Below, piece after piece: positions 1-7,880 of a DNA stretch of 30,618 bases. Both the position numbers and the translations under genes were made by a program. The notes beneath the pieces are model-generated. The model was not told where the DNA came from. It saw only the letters and a list, made by a program, of their open reading frames with translations, and did no database searches. Location of the stretch: NCBI RefSeq assembly GCF_002399615.1, contig NZ_DHDZ01000011.1, positions 1-30,618 on the forward strand. Reading direction: 5' to 3'. The stretch is from Pedobacter sp. UBA4863. GTDB lineage: Bacteria > Bacteroidota > Bacteroidia > Sphingobacteriales > Sphingobacteriaceae. Numbering within the stretch: the stretch's first letter is position 1; each line of letters starts with the position of its first letter.

Positions 1-34
1 CTGCCTACTTTTGAGACAGCCCCATTTTTTTTTG
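1..34 (+). other. Possible right arm of a hairpin terminator or element end, cut by the window edge
   Basis: The window opens with CTGCCTACTTTTGAGACAGC followed by CCC, A and a run of nine T. A G/C-containing arm running into a T run is what the descending half of an intrinsic terminator looks like, but the matching left arm would lie outside the window. The TTTTGAGACAGCC string also resembles insertion-sequence ends I have seen in Bacteroidota. The two readings cannot be separated here. Confidence 0.25.
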
Positions 35-109
35 AACTAATATTTATGAAAACCTTTCAATTCACGTTAACAGTAGTATAAAAGTTAAAGAAATAGCGAA
101 CAATCCCTA

Positions 110-125
110 ATCAAAAATTTTTGAT
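110..125. promoter_or_regulatory. Perfect 16-base palindrome ATCAAAAATTTTTGAT upstream of the S9 peptidase gene
   Basis: The sequence is its own reverse complement over 16 bases and sits 64 bases before the ATG of the peptidase gene, where an operator could lie. It is pure A/T in the centre, so chance is possible in DNA this A+T-rich. No regulator gene is adjacent, and no clear TAnnTTTG box is visible in this leader; TAAGTTTA at 154-161 is the nearest match. Confidence 0.25.
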
Positions 126-189
126 ACAAAAGCCTTAAATCATTAACAATGCGTAAGTTTATCCTATCAATTAAACATACATATTGAAA

Positions 190-2610
190 ATGAAAAAAGT
201 TATACTTAACCTACTTTTTGCAGGTTTAGGAGGTAGTGTTTTAGCACAAGATGCTGTTACCTATCAAACTCCTCCAAAAATAATGTCCGATTTGTTATTG
301 GCCAAGCCAACCCCGGGCGTTAGTATCGATAGCAAAGCAGAATGGATTTTATTTAGCGATCGCAATCCCTATCCTTCTATTGAAGAATTGGCCATGCCAG
401 AGTACAAAATTGCAGGCATGCGCATTAATCCTAACAATTACTCCCCTAGCCGACAAACTTACATTAACAGCTTTAGCTTAAAAAACATTAAGACCGGCAA
501 AACCAACCCCGTTACTGGCTTACCTGCTACTTTATATGCAGGCAATGTTCGTTGGAGCCCTAGCGAAACCAAAATCGCGTTCACACAAACATCGCAAAAC
601 AGAATTGATTTATACATTATTGATGTAGCTACCGCTAAAGCTACAAAAATTAACAAACAACCTTTAAATGCCATTTTAGGTGCTAGTGTAATATGGGTAG
701 ATGACAACACCTTAATTTACCAAACAGCTACCAAACCAGCAACAGCAGCACCAAAACGTCCTTTGGCACCAAAAGGCCCTACGGTACAAGAAAACTTGGG
801 CAAAGTTGCTCCAAGTGCTACCATTCAAGATTTAATCAAATCGCCTTACGACGAACAATTGTTTGAGTTTTTTGCAACCTCACAGTTGGTACAAAATAAA
901 GGCGGTATAGAAACTGCAATAGGTAGCCCCGCCATCTATAGCACGGTAAACCTATCGCCAGATAAAAACTACTTAATGGTGCGTACCATTCAAAAACCGT
1001 TCTCTTATTTAGTGTCTGCCTATGGCTTCCCTTCTACGGTAAAAATCATCAATAGAACAGGAAAAACCATTAAAGTACTGGCAGAGTTACCTTCAACCGA
1101 AGTTCGTCCTTCTGGCTACGACAACGTACAAAACGTTCCTCGTGGTTTCGACTGGAGGGACGACGAAGCGGCAAGCGTAGTTTGGGCACAACCCTTAGAC
1201 AGTGGTTTAATTAAGAAAAACGTACCCTTTCATGATGCTGTTTATGAGCTAAAAGCGCCATTTACAGGTGCCAGCAAAGAGCTTTTCAAAACCAAAAACC
1301 GTTATGCCGGTACAAGTTGGGGAAATGCTAACCTTGCTTTAGTAAGAGAAATATCGAGAACTAAACAAAGCAGTAAAACTAGCCGTTTTAACCCCTCTAC
1401 CGGTGCTTTAGAAACACTTTATGAGTTAAACACTACCGATGCCTACAATAATCCGGGCTCGCCAATAACAACGAAAAACAAATTTGGCCGACAAGTGATC
1501 TTAACTACCGATAACGGCACTAAACTCTTGTTAAACAATACCATGGGCGCTTCGCCAAAAGGTGATTTACCATTCATCGCTAAATTTGATTTAAACACTA
1601 AAAAATCGGAAATATTATGGCGTTGCCAAGAAGGTACTTTCGAGATGGTAACCGATGTACTAGACCCGCAAAAACTGGTTTTATTAACCCGTAGAGAAAG
1701 CAAAACCGAAGTTCCGAATTATTTCGTTAAAAACTTAATGCTTCGTATTGCAGACAGGCAAATTACCAATTTCACTAATCCATATACTGCTTTAGAAGGC
1801 GTTACTAAACAAAAAATCAGCTATAAACGTGCCGATGGTGTAGATTTAACAGGCGATTTATACCTTCCAAAAGGCTATAACAAAGACAAAGACGGGCCAT
1901 TGCCTACCTTAATTTGGGCTTACCCACGCGAATTTAACTCGGCCAGTGATGCCGCACAAGTGAGAGGATCTGAAAACAAATTCATTACCATTAGCTCTGG
2001 CGGGCCAATTTTTTACGTTACGCAAGGCTATGCAGTGTTAGACAACGCCGAAATGCCAATTGTTGCCGCAGCAGGCAAACGTCCTAACGATTCGTTTGTT
2101 GAACAACTAAAATTAAATGCCAATGCCGCCATCGATAAATTAAGTGAAATGGGCGTGGGCGATAGAAACCGTATGGCGGTAGGCGGCCATAGTTATGGTG
2201 CCTTTATGACTTCCAATTTATTGGCACACACCGATTTGTTTAAAGCAGGTATTTCTCGAAGTGGTGCCTACAACAGAACCTTAACACCATTTGGTTTCCA
2301 AAACGAAGACCGTACTTACTGGCAGGCCCCTCAGTTGTATTACGAAATGAGCCCTTTCAGCTATGCCAATAAAATTAAAACCCCTATCCTGTTAATTCAT
2401 GGCGAAATGGACGAGAACCAAGGTACATTCCCTATCAATAGCGAACGTTTATTCAATGCAATTAAAGGACATGGAGGCACTACTCGTTTTGTTTACCTGC
2501 CTTACGAAGGCCACGGTTACAGAGCTAAAGAAAACATTTTACACATGATTTGGGAAACCAATAAATGGCTAGACACCTATGTGAAAAATGCGAAACCAGC
2601 CACAAAGTAA
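190..2610 (+). CDS. Secreted S9 family serine peptidase, glutamyl-endopeptidase/acylaminoacyl-peptidase-like
   Basis: This is a prolyl-oligopeptidase-clan serine peptidase of about 806 residues. It begins with a signal peptide (MKKVILNLLFAGLGGSVLAQ, cleavage expected after VLA). Residues about 30-540 are the repeat-rich propeller-like region, and about 560-800 the alpha/beta-hydrolase domain. The catalytic triad is visible: Ser668 in GGHSYGAF, Asp741 in HGEMDENQG and His775 in EGHGYR. Length and the GGHSYGAF context fit the S9D glutamyl endopeptidase group better than DPP IV, but substrate preference is inferred. An in-frame TTG at 184 is less likely as start than the ATG at 190, which directly precedes the signal peptide. 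The gene stands alone, with its own terminator, and probably degrades peptides in the periplasm. Confidence 0.9.
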   Translation: MKKVILNLLFAGLGGSVLAQDAVTYQTPPKIMSDLLLAKPTPGVSIDSKAEWILFSDRNPYPSIEELAMPEYKIAGMRINPNNYSPSRQTYINSFSLKNIKTGKTNPVTGLPATLYAGNVRWSPSETKIAFTQTSQNRIDLYIIDVATAKATKINKQPLNAILGASVIWVDDNTLIYQTATKPATAAPKRPLAPKGPTVQENLGKVAPSATIQDLIKSPYDEQLFEFFATSQLVQNKGGIETAIGSPAIYSTVNLSPDKNYLMVRTIQKPFSYLVSAYGFPSTVKIINRTGKTIKVLAELPSTEVRPSGYDNVQNVPRGFDWRDDEAASVVWAQPLDSGLIKKNVPFHDAVYELKAPFTGASKELFKTKNRYAGTSWGNANLALVREISRTKQSSKTSRFNPSTGALETLYELNTTDAYNNPGSPITTKNKFGRQVILTTDNGTKLLLNNTMGASPKGDLPFIAKFDLNTKKSEILWRCQEGTFEMVTDVLDPQKLVLLTRRESKTEVPNYFVKNLMLRIADRQITNFTNPYTALEGVTKQKISYKRADGVDLTGDLYLPKGYNKDKDGPLPTLIWAYPREFNSASDAAQVRGSENKFITISSGGPIFYVTQGYAVLDNAEMPIVAAAGKRPNDSFVEQLKLNANAAIDKLSEMGVGDRNRMAVGGHSYGAFMTSNLLAHTDLFKAGISRSGAYNRTLTPFGFQNEDRTYWQAPQLYYEMSPFSYANKIKTPILLIHGEMDENQGTFPINSERLFNAIKGHGGTTRFVYLPYEGHGYRAKENILHMIWETNKWLDTYVKNAKPATK

Positions 2611-2643
2611 GTTGTAATAACAGGCCTAATCGCCCAACTATTC

Positions 2644-2686
2644 AAACGTCCGGTGGATTTAATTATTCATCGGACGTTTTTTTTGT
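2644..2686 (+). terminator. Intrinsic terminator of the S9 peptidase gene
   Basis: A perfect 9-bp stem (AAACGTCCG at 2644-2652 with CGGACGTTT at 2671-2679) encloses an 18-base loop and runs into a T tract. It lies 33 bases after the stop codon. Confidence 0.85.
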
Positions 2687-2860
2687 TAGAACATCAAGCC
2701 CATTGCCTCTTTTGTTCCGCTAGCCTTGCTTTCTGCTTAAGTCCCAGTCAAATCGGGAGCTATCGCTGCCAATCAAACTTAGGAGGATAAATACCAAATA
2801 AACCCTTATGGATTAGAAATCTATAGTTTTAGCACAGGTTGAAAGTCTTAACAGTAGTTA

Positions 2861-2947
2861 CTTCCAAGTCATTTGCACGAGCAGAATATGGAAATAACGA
2901 CATCTCTACCATAGATTTCTCTTCGTGCCTCATCGATATGACGGAAG
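2861..2947. repeat. Imperfect 87-base inverted repeat (REP/MITE-like) in a gene-free spacer
   Basis: The 454-base gap between the S9 peptidase and the DinB-like gene holds no credible ORF. It contains two arms that mirror each other with small gaps: CTTCC-GTCAT-GCACGA-AGAA-TATGG on the left (2861-2891) and CCATA-TTTCT-TCGTGC-ATGAC-GGAAG on the right (2910-2947). The words GTCAT and GCACGAAG resemble the palindromic GTCATTGCGAGG-CACGAAGCAATC type of intergenic repeat found in several bacterial groups, so this may be a decayed copy. A second repeat-like word, AATCGGGAGCTATCGCTG, lies at 2751-2768. Apart from the promoter box near 3050 I see nothing else in the gap. Confidence 0.5.
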
Positions 2948-3049
2948 CAGTGTAAAACATTTATAGAAACTAAAGCAACTGTAATAAATTACAGGATTTT
3001 AACCTTTAACTAGATCACAATAATTAACTTATTTCTATCCTAAAGAAAG

Positions 3050-3057
3050 TATCTTTG
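3050..3057 (+). promoter_or_regulatory. TATCTTTG, Bacteroidota -7 box for the DinB-truA-MutS-like genes
   Basis: The sequence matches the TAnnTTTG consensus used by the primary sigma factor of Bacteroidota. It ends exactly 7 bases before the ATG at 3065, so the transcript would start at or next to the start codon. No TTG is seen at the ideal -33 spacing, which lowers confidence. Confidence 0.5.
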
Positions 3058-3064
3058 TTGTGTC

Positions 3065-3526
3065 ATGAAAAAAACAATCGAAGTAATTACTGCAAGCCGC
3101 AAGGCCTTATTAAGCTTGGTTGAAGATTTGAGCACTGAGCAAATGAACAAAATACCCACAGGTTTTAACAACAACCTAGCGTGGCAAATAGGGCACATGG
3201 TGGTTAGCCAGCAAATTCTATGCTATAAGCTATCCAACAATGCTTTCGTCATAGATCCCACTTTGATAGACAAATACAAAAATGGCTCTAAACCAGAAAG
3301 TTTCATCTCGGCCGAAGAAATTGCCCAAATGAAAGCTTATTTGTTAACTAACATAGTGCAATTAGAAGAAGATCTAGCTACAGACAAATTCGTTAATTAT
3401 ACACCCTATAGCGTAAGCACTTACAAAGGCGACCGATTAGAGAAAGTTGAAGATGCCATTAAGTTCCTGGTATCGCACGATGGTTTACACTACGGTTGTA
3501 GCCTAATGATCAAGAAATTTGTTTAG
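3065..3526 (+). CDS. DinB-like (DinB/YfiT superfamily) protein
   Basis: This 153-residue protein has the size and pattern of the DinB/YfiT-like four-helix bundle, whose members bind a divalent metal through three histidines and often act as thiol-dependent transferases or damage-induced proteins. The likely ligands are His44 (WQIGHMV) and the HxxxH pair His138/His142 (SHDGLHYG). No signal peptide or membrane segment is seen, so it is cytoplasmic. Its stop is 8 bases before truA and both probably share the promoter at 3050. The substrate cannot be told from sequence. Confidence 0.75.
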   Translation: MKKTIEVITASRKALLSLVEDLSTEQMNKIPTGFNNNLAWQIGHMVVSQQILCYKLSNNAFVIDPTLIDKYKNGSKPESFISAEEIAQMKAYLLTNIVQLEEDLATDKFVNYTPYSVSTYKGDRLEKVEDAIKFLVSHDGLHYGCSLMIKKFV

Positions 3527-3534
3527 TTTATTTG

Positions 3535-4332
3535 ATGCGATATTTTTTTCATATTGGGTATAATGGCCATACCTACAATGGTTGGCAACGGCACCCTAAG
3601 GCACATAGCGTACAAGAAGTTATAGAAAGCAAGTTGAGTGCTATCTTCAAAGTTCCAATAGGCATTGTAGGCTGTGGCCGTACAGATACCAGCGTACACG
3701 CCAACCAGTATTTTTTTCATGTAGATATTGCACAAGAGATAGATTTCGACCTGTTCTTTATCTTAAATAGAATTTTGCCCCACAACATTGCTGTGTTCGA
3801 TATCATCCCTATGGATGGCAAACAACACGCCCGATTTGATGCCGTACAACGCAAATACGACTATTACCTACATACCTATAAAAATCCATTTTTGGGGCAG
3901 TTGAGCTCTTATTACAACGTAACAAAGCTTAATACCCAAGAGATGAAGAAAGCAGTAGCATTACTGCCAAAATATAAAGACTACAGAGCTTTTTGTACTG
4001 CACCAGACAAAAACGAACATACCATTTGTAATGTAATGGAAGCAAAGCTTTATTGCTCTGCCGACGAGCAACATTTCCGTTTTCATATTGCTTCAAACCG
4101 TTTTTTAAGCAAAATGATAAGAATATTGACTGGAAATTTATTGAAGATTGGCAAAAACGAACTCAGTATAGATCAGTTTGAACATCACCTATCTACCCTA
4201 GAAATTCCCGAAACCTTTGAAATTGCCAAACCAACAGGGCTATATCTCTCAAAAGTAACCTATCCCTACCTTAATTTAGAACCTAGAACAGAGTTTAACA
4301 ACTTCTCAAAAAGCGATTGGATAGAAATTTAG
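3535..4332 (+). CDS. truA: tRNA pseudouridine(38-40) synthase TruA
   Basis: TruA converts uridines 38, 39 and 40 in the anticodon arm of many tRNAs to pseudouridine. The 265-residue product starts MRYFFHIGYNGHTYNGWQ, typical of the family, and carries the catalytic motif GRTDTSVHA with nucleophile Asp51. Length matches the family (about 245-270). An in-frame TTG at 3532 is not preferred over the ATG at 3535. It follows the DinB-like gene by 8 bases, so the two are probably cotranscribed; the MutS-like gene follows 55 bases later. The C-terminal tail after about residue 240 is poorly conserved but not unusual. Confidence 0.93.
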   Translation: MRYFFHIGYNGHTYNGWQRHPKAHSVQEVIESKLSAIFKVPIGIVGCGRTDTSVHANQYFFHVDIAQEIDFDLFFILNRILPHNIAVFDIIPMDGKQHARFDAVQRKYDYYLHTYKNPFLGQLSSYYNVTKLNTQEMKKAVALLPKYKDYRAFCTAPDKNEHTICNVMEAKLYCSADEQHFRFHIASNRFLSKMIRILTGNLLKIGKNELSIDQFEHHLSTLEIPETFEIAKPTGLYLSKVTYPYLNLEPRTEFNNFSKSDWIEI

Positions 4333-4387
4333 CGGTTTAGTAAAGTAACTGTTTTAAACTAAAAATCTTATTTTTAAAAAAATAAAG

Positions 4388-5734
4388 ATGATGAGCTTTG
4401 AAATTGATATCCAAACCTACCAAGATCTAAATATCTTTCAGGGTAGTAAATCTGAATTTTCTGTATACAGCTTGTTCAATAAATGTAAAACCGTAGCTGG
4501 CAATCAAAAAATTCAAGAAATGATGCGCAGTCCGACAAATGACTTGGACGTACTTGAAAAACGAACAGCTGCATTCAATTTTCTATCTGAAAATGTATTC
4601 TATTTGGATATCTCAAATGAGCAATTAGATCTAATTTTGCATTATCTGAATTATGGAAAAAGAAAGCTGAGAGGCAATTTGATTGATGCTCTCGCTATTT
4701 TTATCAAAAATAAGTTTCACGAAACGCAAGACTATTATGTTGTTAAAATAGGCTTAAAATATCTTTTACACCTAATTAAAAGCTGTTATTCATTATGCGA
4801 TTATCTACAGCAACCTCACGCCCCCATACATTTAAAGGACATAGGTGAGGAAATGCAAGATATTATCGAGAAACTACCTCTTTATAAAAAGAGAGCATTC
4901 TCTATAAAACCAATTAAATTTTACGAGCTGAGCAAATTAGATTCGCTTATAAGAACCAGAGAAAACATTATTTTGTTGCATAATCTTCTTGATTGTGTCC
5001 ATAGAGTTGATGCGCTGCAAACTATTGCAAGCATGTGTTCAGAAAAAAATTTCACTTTGCCAAAATACTTGCCTGGTGCAAACAAATTGAGTGTAAATAT
5101 TGATGGAATTTATCACCCAGCAATTCCATCTGCGGTAAAGAACGATGTCACTATAAACCATGAGAACCATTTAACTTTTTTAAGTGGCTCAAACATGGCT
5201 GGAAAATCTTCATTATTGAAATCGCTCGGTATCGCCATTTATCTGGCTCATATTGGATTTCCCGTTCCCGCATCATCTATGCGTACTACCATTTTTAATG
5301 GCTTAGTAACCACAATAAATATTGCCGATAATGTGCAAAACGGGCTAAGCCATTATTTAAGTGAGGTGCTAAGAGTTAAATACCTATTAAATACCCTTGT
5401 CGAAAGGCAGAAAATATTTGTCATATTAGACGAACTTTTTAAAGGAACCAACGCAAAAGATGCTTCTGAAGCAACCGAAATTGTTGTTGATGGTTTTTCC
5501 AGAATTAAAAACTCGGCATTCATAATTTCAAGTCATATTACCGAATTAGCAGATCGATTTGAAAAATCTAACATTTCTTTGATGCACATGGAGCATCTTA
5601 TGGTAGAAGACAAACCAGTTTTCACCTACCAAATTAAAAAGGGCGTAACTAAAGACGGAATTGGAATGTTTTTTATATATAACGAAAATATCCCTTCACT
5701 ACTTTATGACGCTGAAAAGGCATCCATAAAATAA
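4388..5734 (+). CDS. Short MutS-family ATPase without mismatch-recognition domain
   Basis: The 448-residue protein has a helical core (about 25-240) and a C-terminal MutS ATPase domain. Visible motifs are Walker A GSNMAGKSS (267-275), Walker B FVILDE (344-349, catalytic Glu349), the GTNAKDASEAT signature region (353-363) and the H-loop SSH (381-383). Canonical MutS is about 850 residues with N-terminal mismatch-binding and connector domains; both are absent, as is the C-terminal Smr nuclease domain of MutS2. It therefore belongs to the group of shortened MutS homologues common in Bacteroidota, and a role in mismatch repair should not be assumed. ATG codons at 4388 and 4391 are both possible starts. 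It sits 55 bases after truA and may be the last gene of that transcript. Confidence 0.85.
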   Translation: MMSFEIDIQTYQDLNIFQGSKSEFSVYSLFNKCKTVAGNQKIQEMMRSPTNDLDVLEKRTAAFNFLSENVFYLDISNEQLDLILHYLNYGKRKLRGNLIDALAIFIKNKFHETQDYYVVKIGLKYLLHLIKSCYSLCDYLQQPHAPIHLKDIGEEMQDIIEKLPLYKKRAFSIKPIKFYELSKLDSLIRTRENIILLHNLLDCVHRVDALQTIASMCSEKNFTLPKYLPGANKLSVNIDGIYHPAIPSAVKNDVTINHENHLTFLSGSNMAGKSSLLKSLGIAIYLAHIGFPVPASSMRTTIFNGLVTTINIADNVQNGLSHYLSEVLRVKYLLNTLVERQKIFVILDELFKGTNAKDASEATEIVVDGFSRIKNSAFIISSHITELADRFEKSNISLMHMEHLMVEDKPVFTYQIKKGVTKDGIGMFFIYNENIPSLLYDAEKASIK

Positions 5735-5818
5735 CCAGGTTCAATAAACATTCCTTCAAACCTAAGAACATTATCCATCTCCTATTTGTTATTCATCAAA
5801 CATTAAAACCTAAAAAAG

Positions 5819-6013
5819 ATGAACATCACAGGAAATACAAAAGGTGGCAAGCCAGAGAAAAACCAACCCCATGTTAACAAACCAGTAAATTCGGTTAAAG
5901 AAGACATTGAGGCAGGCAACATAAAGCCAGTTAAGAACCCTGAGCCAGCAAAACAACGCGAACAGAGCGAACAGCCCGTGCATTCGGTAAAGAAAGCACC
6001 AAAGGATAAATAA
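5819..6013 (+). CDS. Small Lys/Pro-rich hypothetical protein
   Basis: A 64-residue protein with no recognised family. It is rich in Lys, Pro, Asn, Glu and Gln, has no Cys or Trp, no hydrophobic stretch and no signal peptide, so it is probably disordered and cytoplasmic. A short word recurs, PVNSVKED near residue 22 and PVHSVKKA near residue 53. Support for it being real: an ATG preceded by an A-rich stretch, lack of a competing gene, and a strong terminator that begins at its stop codon. Function unknown; a nucleic-acid-associated or stress role would be guesswork. Confidence 0.6.
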   Translation: MNITGNTKGGKPEKNQPHVNKPVNSVKEDIEAGNIKPVKNPEPAKQREQSEQPVHSVKKAPKDK

Positions 6014-6054
6014 AGATAAAGCCTCAGCAGCTAAACTACTGAGGCTTTATCTTT
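6012..6054. terminator. Long hairpin terminator between the small Lys/Pro-rich gene and tRNA-Arg
   Basis: A perfect 16-bp stem, AAAGATAAAGCCTCAG (6012-6027) with CTGAGGCTTTATCTTT (6039-6054), encloses an 11-base loop. It overlaps the stop codon of the small protein gene and ends two bases from the 3' end of the minus-strand tRNA, so it can stop transcription from both sides. Confidence 0.8.
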
Positions 6055-6056
6055 CG

Positions 6057-6128
6057 TGCTCCCGACGAGATTCGAACTCATATCGATGGTACCGGAAACC
6101 ATAATTCTATCCATTGAACTACGGGAGC
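6057..6128 (-). tRNA. tRNA-Arg (anticodon CCG)
   Basis: The minus strand folds into a complete cloverleaf. The acceptor stem GCTCCCG/CGGGAGC is perfect (6122-6128 with 6058-6064), the D stem is GTTC/GAAT, the anticodon stem ATGGT/ACCAT carries loop TTCCGGT, and the T stem ATGAG/CTCGT carries loop TTCGAAT. The anticodon at 6093-6095 (plus CGG) reads CCG and decodes CGG arginine codons. The discriminator base is A and CCA is not encoded, so it must be added by the CCA enzyme. No integrase or attachment-site duplication is seen nearby. Confidence 0.95.
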
Positions 6129-6137
6129 AAATTTTGG

Positions 6138-6167
6138 CAAATATAGCTAATCAGTTTGTTTGTTCAA
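6138..6167 (-). promoter_or_regulatory. Promoter of tRNA-Arg: TTG-N19-TATATTTG
   Basis: On the minus strand TTG (6165-6167) is separated by 19 bases from TATATTTG (6138-6145), a full match to the Bacteroidota -33/-7 promoter. Transcription would begin a few bases before the mature 5' end at 6128. It is the best promoter match in the window. Confidence 0.7.
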
Positions 6168-6306
6168 TAGTTCTTGCCACACATTCTATTTTAAAAACCA
6201 ACAATCTAAAATAATTAGCCTTAATTATCGATAAATACAGCATTTTCAAAAATAAAAACGCAACTTTACACGCCCATAGAGTAAAAACACACCTAGTCCA
6301 CCGCTT

Positions 6307-7680
6307 ATGGAAGAACTGCAAGTAGAAGAAGTATTACATTTATTAGAAAGCGAAAACGATAGGCAATTAAAAGCCTATTTAAACGAACTAAACATTTCGG
6401 ATGTTGAAGAACTAATAGATGAACTTCCCCAATATGCAGTTAAATTTATCGAAACGCTTTCCATCAAAAGAGCGGTAAACGTTTTTCGTATCCTCGATTT
6501 CCCTACTCAAGAGCGGATCATTAAAAAACTACAGGCCAACAAGCTCACCGAAATTATTAGGCAATTACCGCCCGATGATAGAACCGCCCTATTTAGTGAG
6601 TTACAAGGAGAAGCCGTAAAAAAGCTATTGGTACTCTTACCAGACCACGACCGTAAAGAAGCCCTAAACCTCTTAGGCTACCAAGAAGATAGTGTGGGCC
6701 GCTTAATGACACCAGATTTCATTGCAGTAAAAACCGACTGGACAGTACAAAGAGTACTCTCACACATTCGTAGGTACGGCAAAAACTCGGAAACCATTGA
6801 CGTAGTTTATGTAATAGATAAAGACGGCGTATTACTAGACGATATTCGTATTCGCGAAATACTCCTCTCAGACCCAGAAGCAAAAATTGGTGAACTCACA
6901 GACAACCGCCTCATCTCGTTAAATGTGAACGATCCCCAAGAAGAAGCCATCAACGTTTTTAAAATGAATAACCGTGTGGCCCTACCTGTAACCGACGATC
7001 AGAAAGTACTTTTAGGCATTGTAACCGTAGATGATATTTTGTGGATAGCCCACGAAGAATATACCGAAGACATGCACAAAATGGGGGGTACACAAGCCCT
7101 CGACGAGCCATATCTCGACGTACCCGTATTTCAACTCTACAAAAAACGTGTAGTTTGGTTAATCGTACTTTTCTTTGGCGAGCTGCTCACCATTGCCGCC
7201 ATGTCTGGTTTCGAAGACCAAATTGCCAAAGTAGTAATTTTAGCCACCTTTATTCCATTAATTATCTCTAGCGGCGGCAACAGCGGTTCGCAGGCAGCCA
7301 CCCTAATTATCCAGGCCATGGCGCTCGGCGAGGTTACCATTAAAGACTGGTGGAATGTCATGCGCCGCGAAATTTTCTCCGGAATTTTTCTGGGCACCAC
7401 CCTATGCTTGCTCAGTTTTTGTGTAATAGCCGCTTGGCAAATTATCATGCCAGGTTTTAACGAACACTACATACGCATTGGCTTAGTAGTAGGCTGCTCG
7501 CTAGTTGGCGTAGTACTTTGGGGCACCCTAATGGGCTCTATGCTGCCATTACTGCTCAAAAAACTAGGTGCCGACCCTGCCGCATCCTCTACCCCCTTTG
7601 TAGCTACCTTGGTAGATGTAACCGGTTTAATCATCTATTTTTCTTTTGCATTCTTGTTTTTAAGAGGCGTATTGCTCTAA
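6307..7680 (+). CDS. mgtE: Magnesium transporter MgtE
   Basis: MgtE is a homodimeric inner-membrane Mg2+ channel gated by cytoplasmic Mg2+. The 457-residue protein shows the whole family layout: a helical N domain with acidic repeats (about 1-130), a pair of CBS domains (about 135-255), a connecting helix, then about five membrane segments (about 283-455). The conserved pore-region motifs GGNSGSQ (323-329) and ADPAASSTPFVATLVDVTG (422-440) are intact, including Asp437 at the position of the selectivity Asp. The gene is single, 178 bases from the tRNA on the opposite strand. I looked for a Mg2+ riboswitch upstream and see none; control is expected at the protein level. Confidence 0.95.
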   Translation: MEELQVEEVLHLLESENDRQLKAYLNELNISDVEELIDELPQYAVKFIETLSIKRAVNVFRILDFPTQERIIKKLQANKLTEIIRQLPPDDRTALFSELQGEAVKKLLVLLPDHDRKEALNLLGYQEDSVGRLMTPDFIAVKTDWTVQRVLSHIRRYGKNSETIDVVYVIDKDGVLLDDIRIREILLSDPEAKIGELTDNRLISLNVNDPQEEAINVFKMNNRVALPVTDDQKVLLGIVTVDDILWIAHEEYTEDMHKMGGTQALDEPYLDVPVFQLYKKRVVWLIVLFFGELLTIAAMSGFEDQIAKVVILATFIPLIISSGGNSGSQAATLIIQAMALGEVTIKDWWNVMRREIFSGIFLGTTLCLLSFCVIAAWQIIMPGFNEHYIRIGLVVGCSLVGVVLWGTLMGSMLPLLLKKLGADPAASSTPFVATLVDVTGLIIYFSFAFLFLRGVLL

Positions 7681-7737
7681 TTTAGAAAAGCAAGGTCAAC
7701 CACATTTCGGATACAGTAACCCCGCTTTCACTTCTAT

Positions 7738-7756
7738 TCCCGATGAAAAATCGGGA
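7738..7756. repeat. Small palindrome TCCCGAT-gaaaa-ATCGGGA, a recurring spacer motif
   Basis: A perfect 7-bp stem with a 5-base loop lies 58 bases after mgtE. There is no T tract, so it is not a standard terminator. A similar palindrome, TCCCG-taat-CGGGA, is at 11461-11474, and AATCGGGA also occurs at 2751-2758 and ATCGGG at 7769-7774, all in spacers. Confidence 0.45.
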
Positions 7757-7880
7757 TATAACCATTCAATCGGGTTTATCACACAAAGGCTTGTACACAT
7801 CGCTTCAGTTTTAAACCCAACGTTAAATTTACTTGCAATAAAAAGAACAAATTGAGAACTTTAGCTAAACAATAACAAGT

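Noticed and set aside
184..192. TTG at 184 as start of the first S9 peptidase
   Set aside because: The ATG two codons later begins a normal signal peptide; the TTG adds only Met-Lys.
4388..5734. Canonical mismatch-repair gene mutS
   Set aside because: Half the length and lacks the mismatch-binding and connector domains.
6057..6128. tRNA-Arg as an integration site of a mobile island
   Set aside because: No integrase, no repeated tRNA 3' end, and ordinary housekeeping genes on both sides.
6129..6306. Magnesium riboswitch upstream of mgtE
   Set aside because: No long conserved leader or convincing multi-stem structure in the 178-base spacer.
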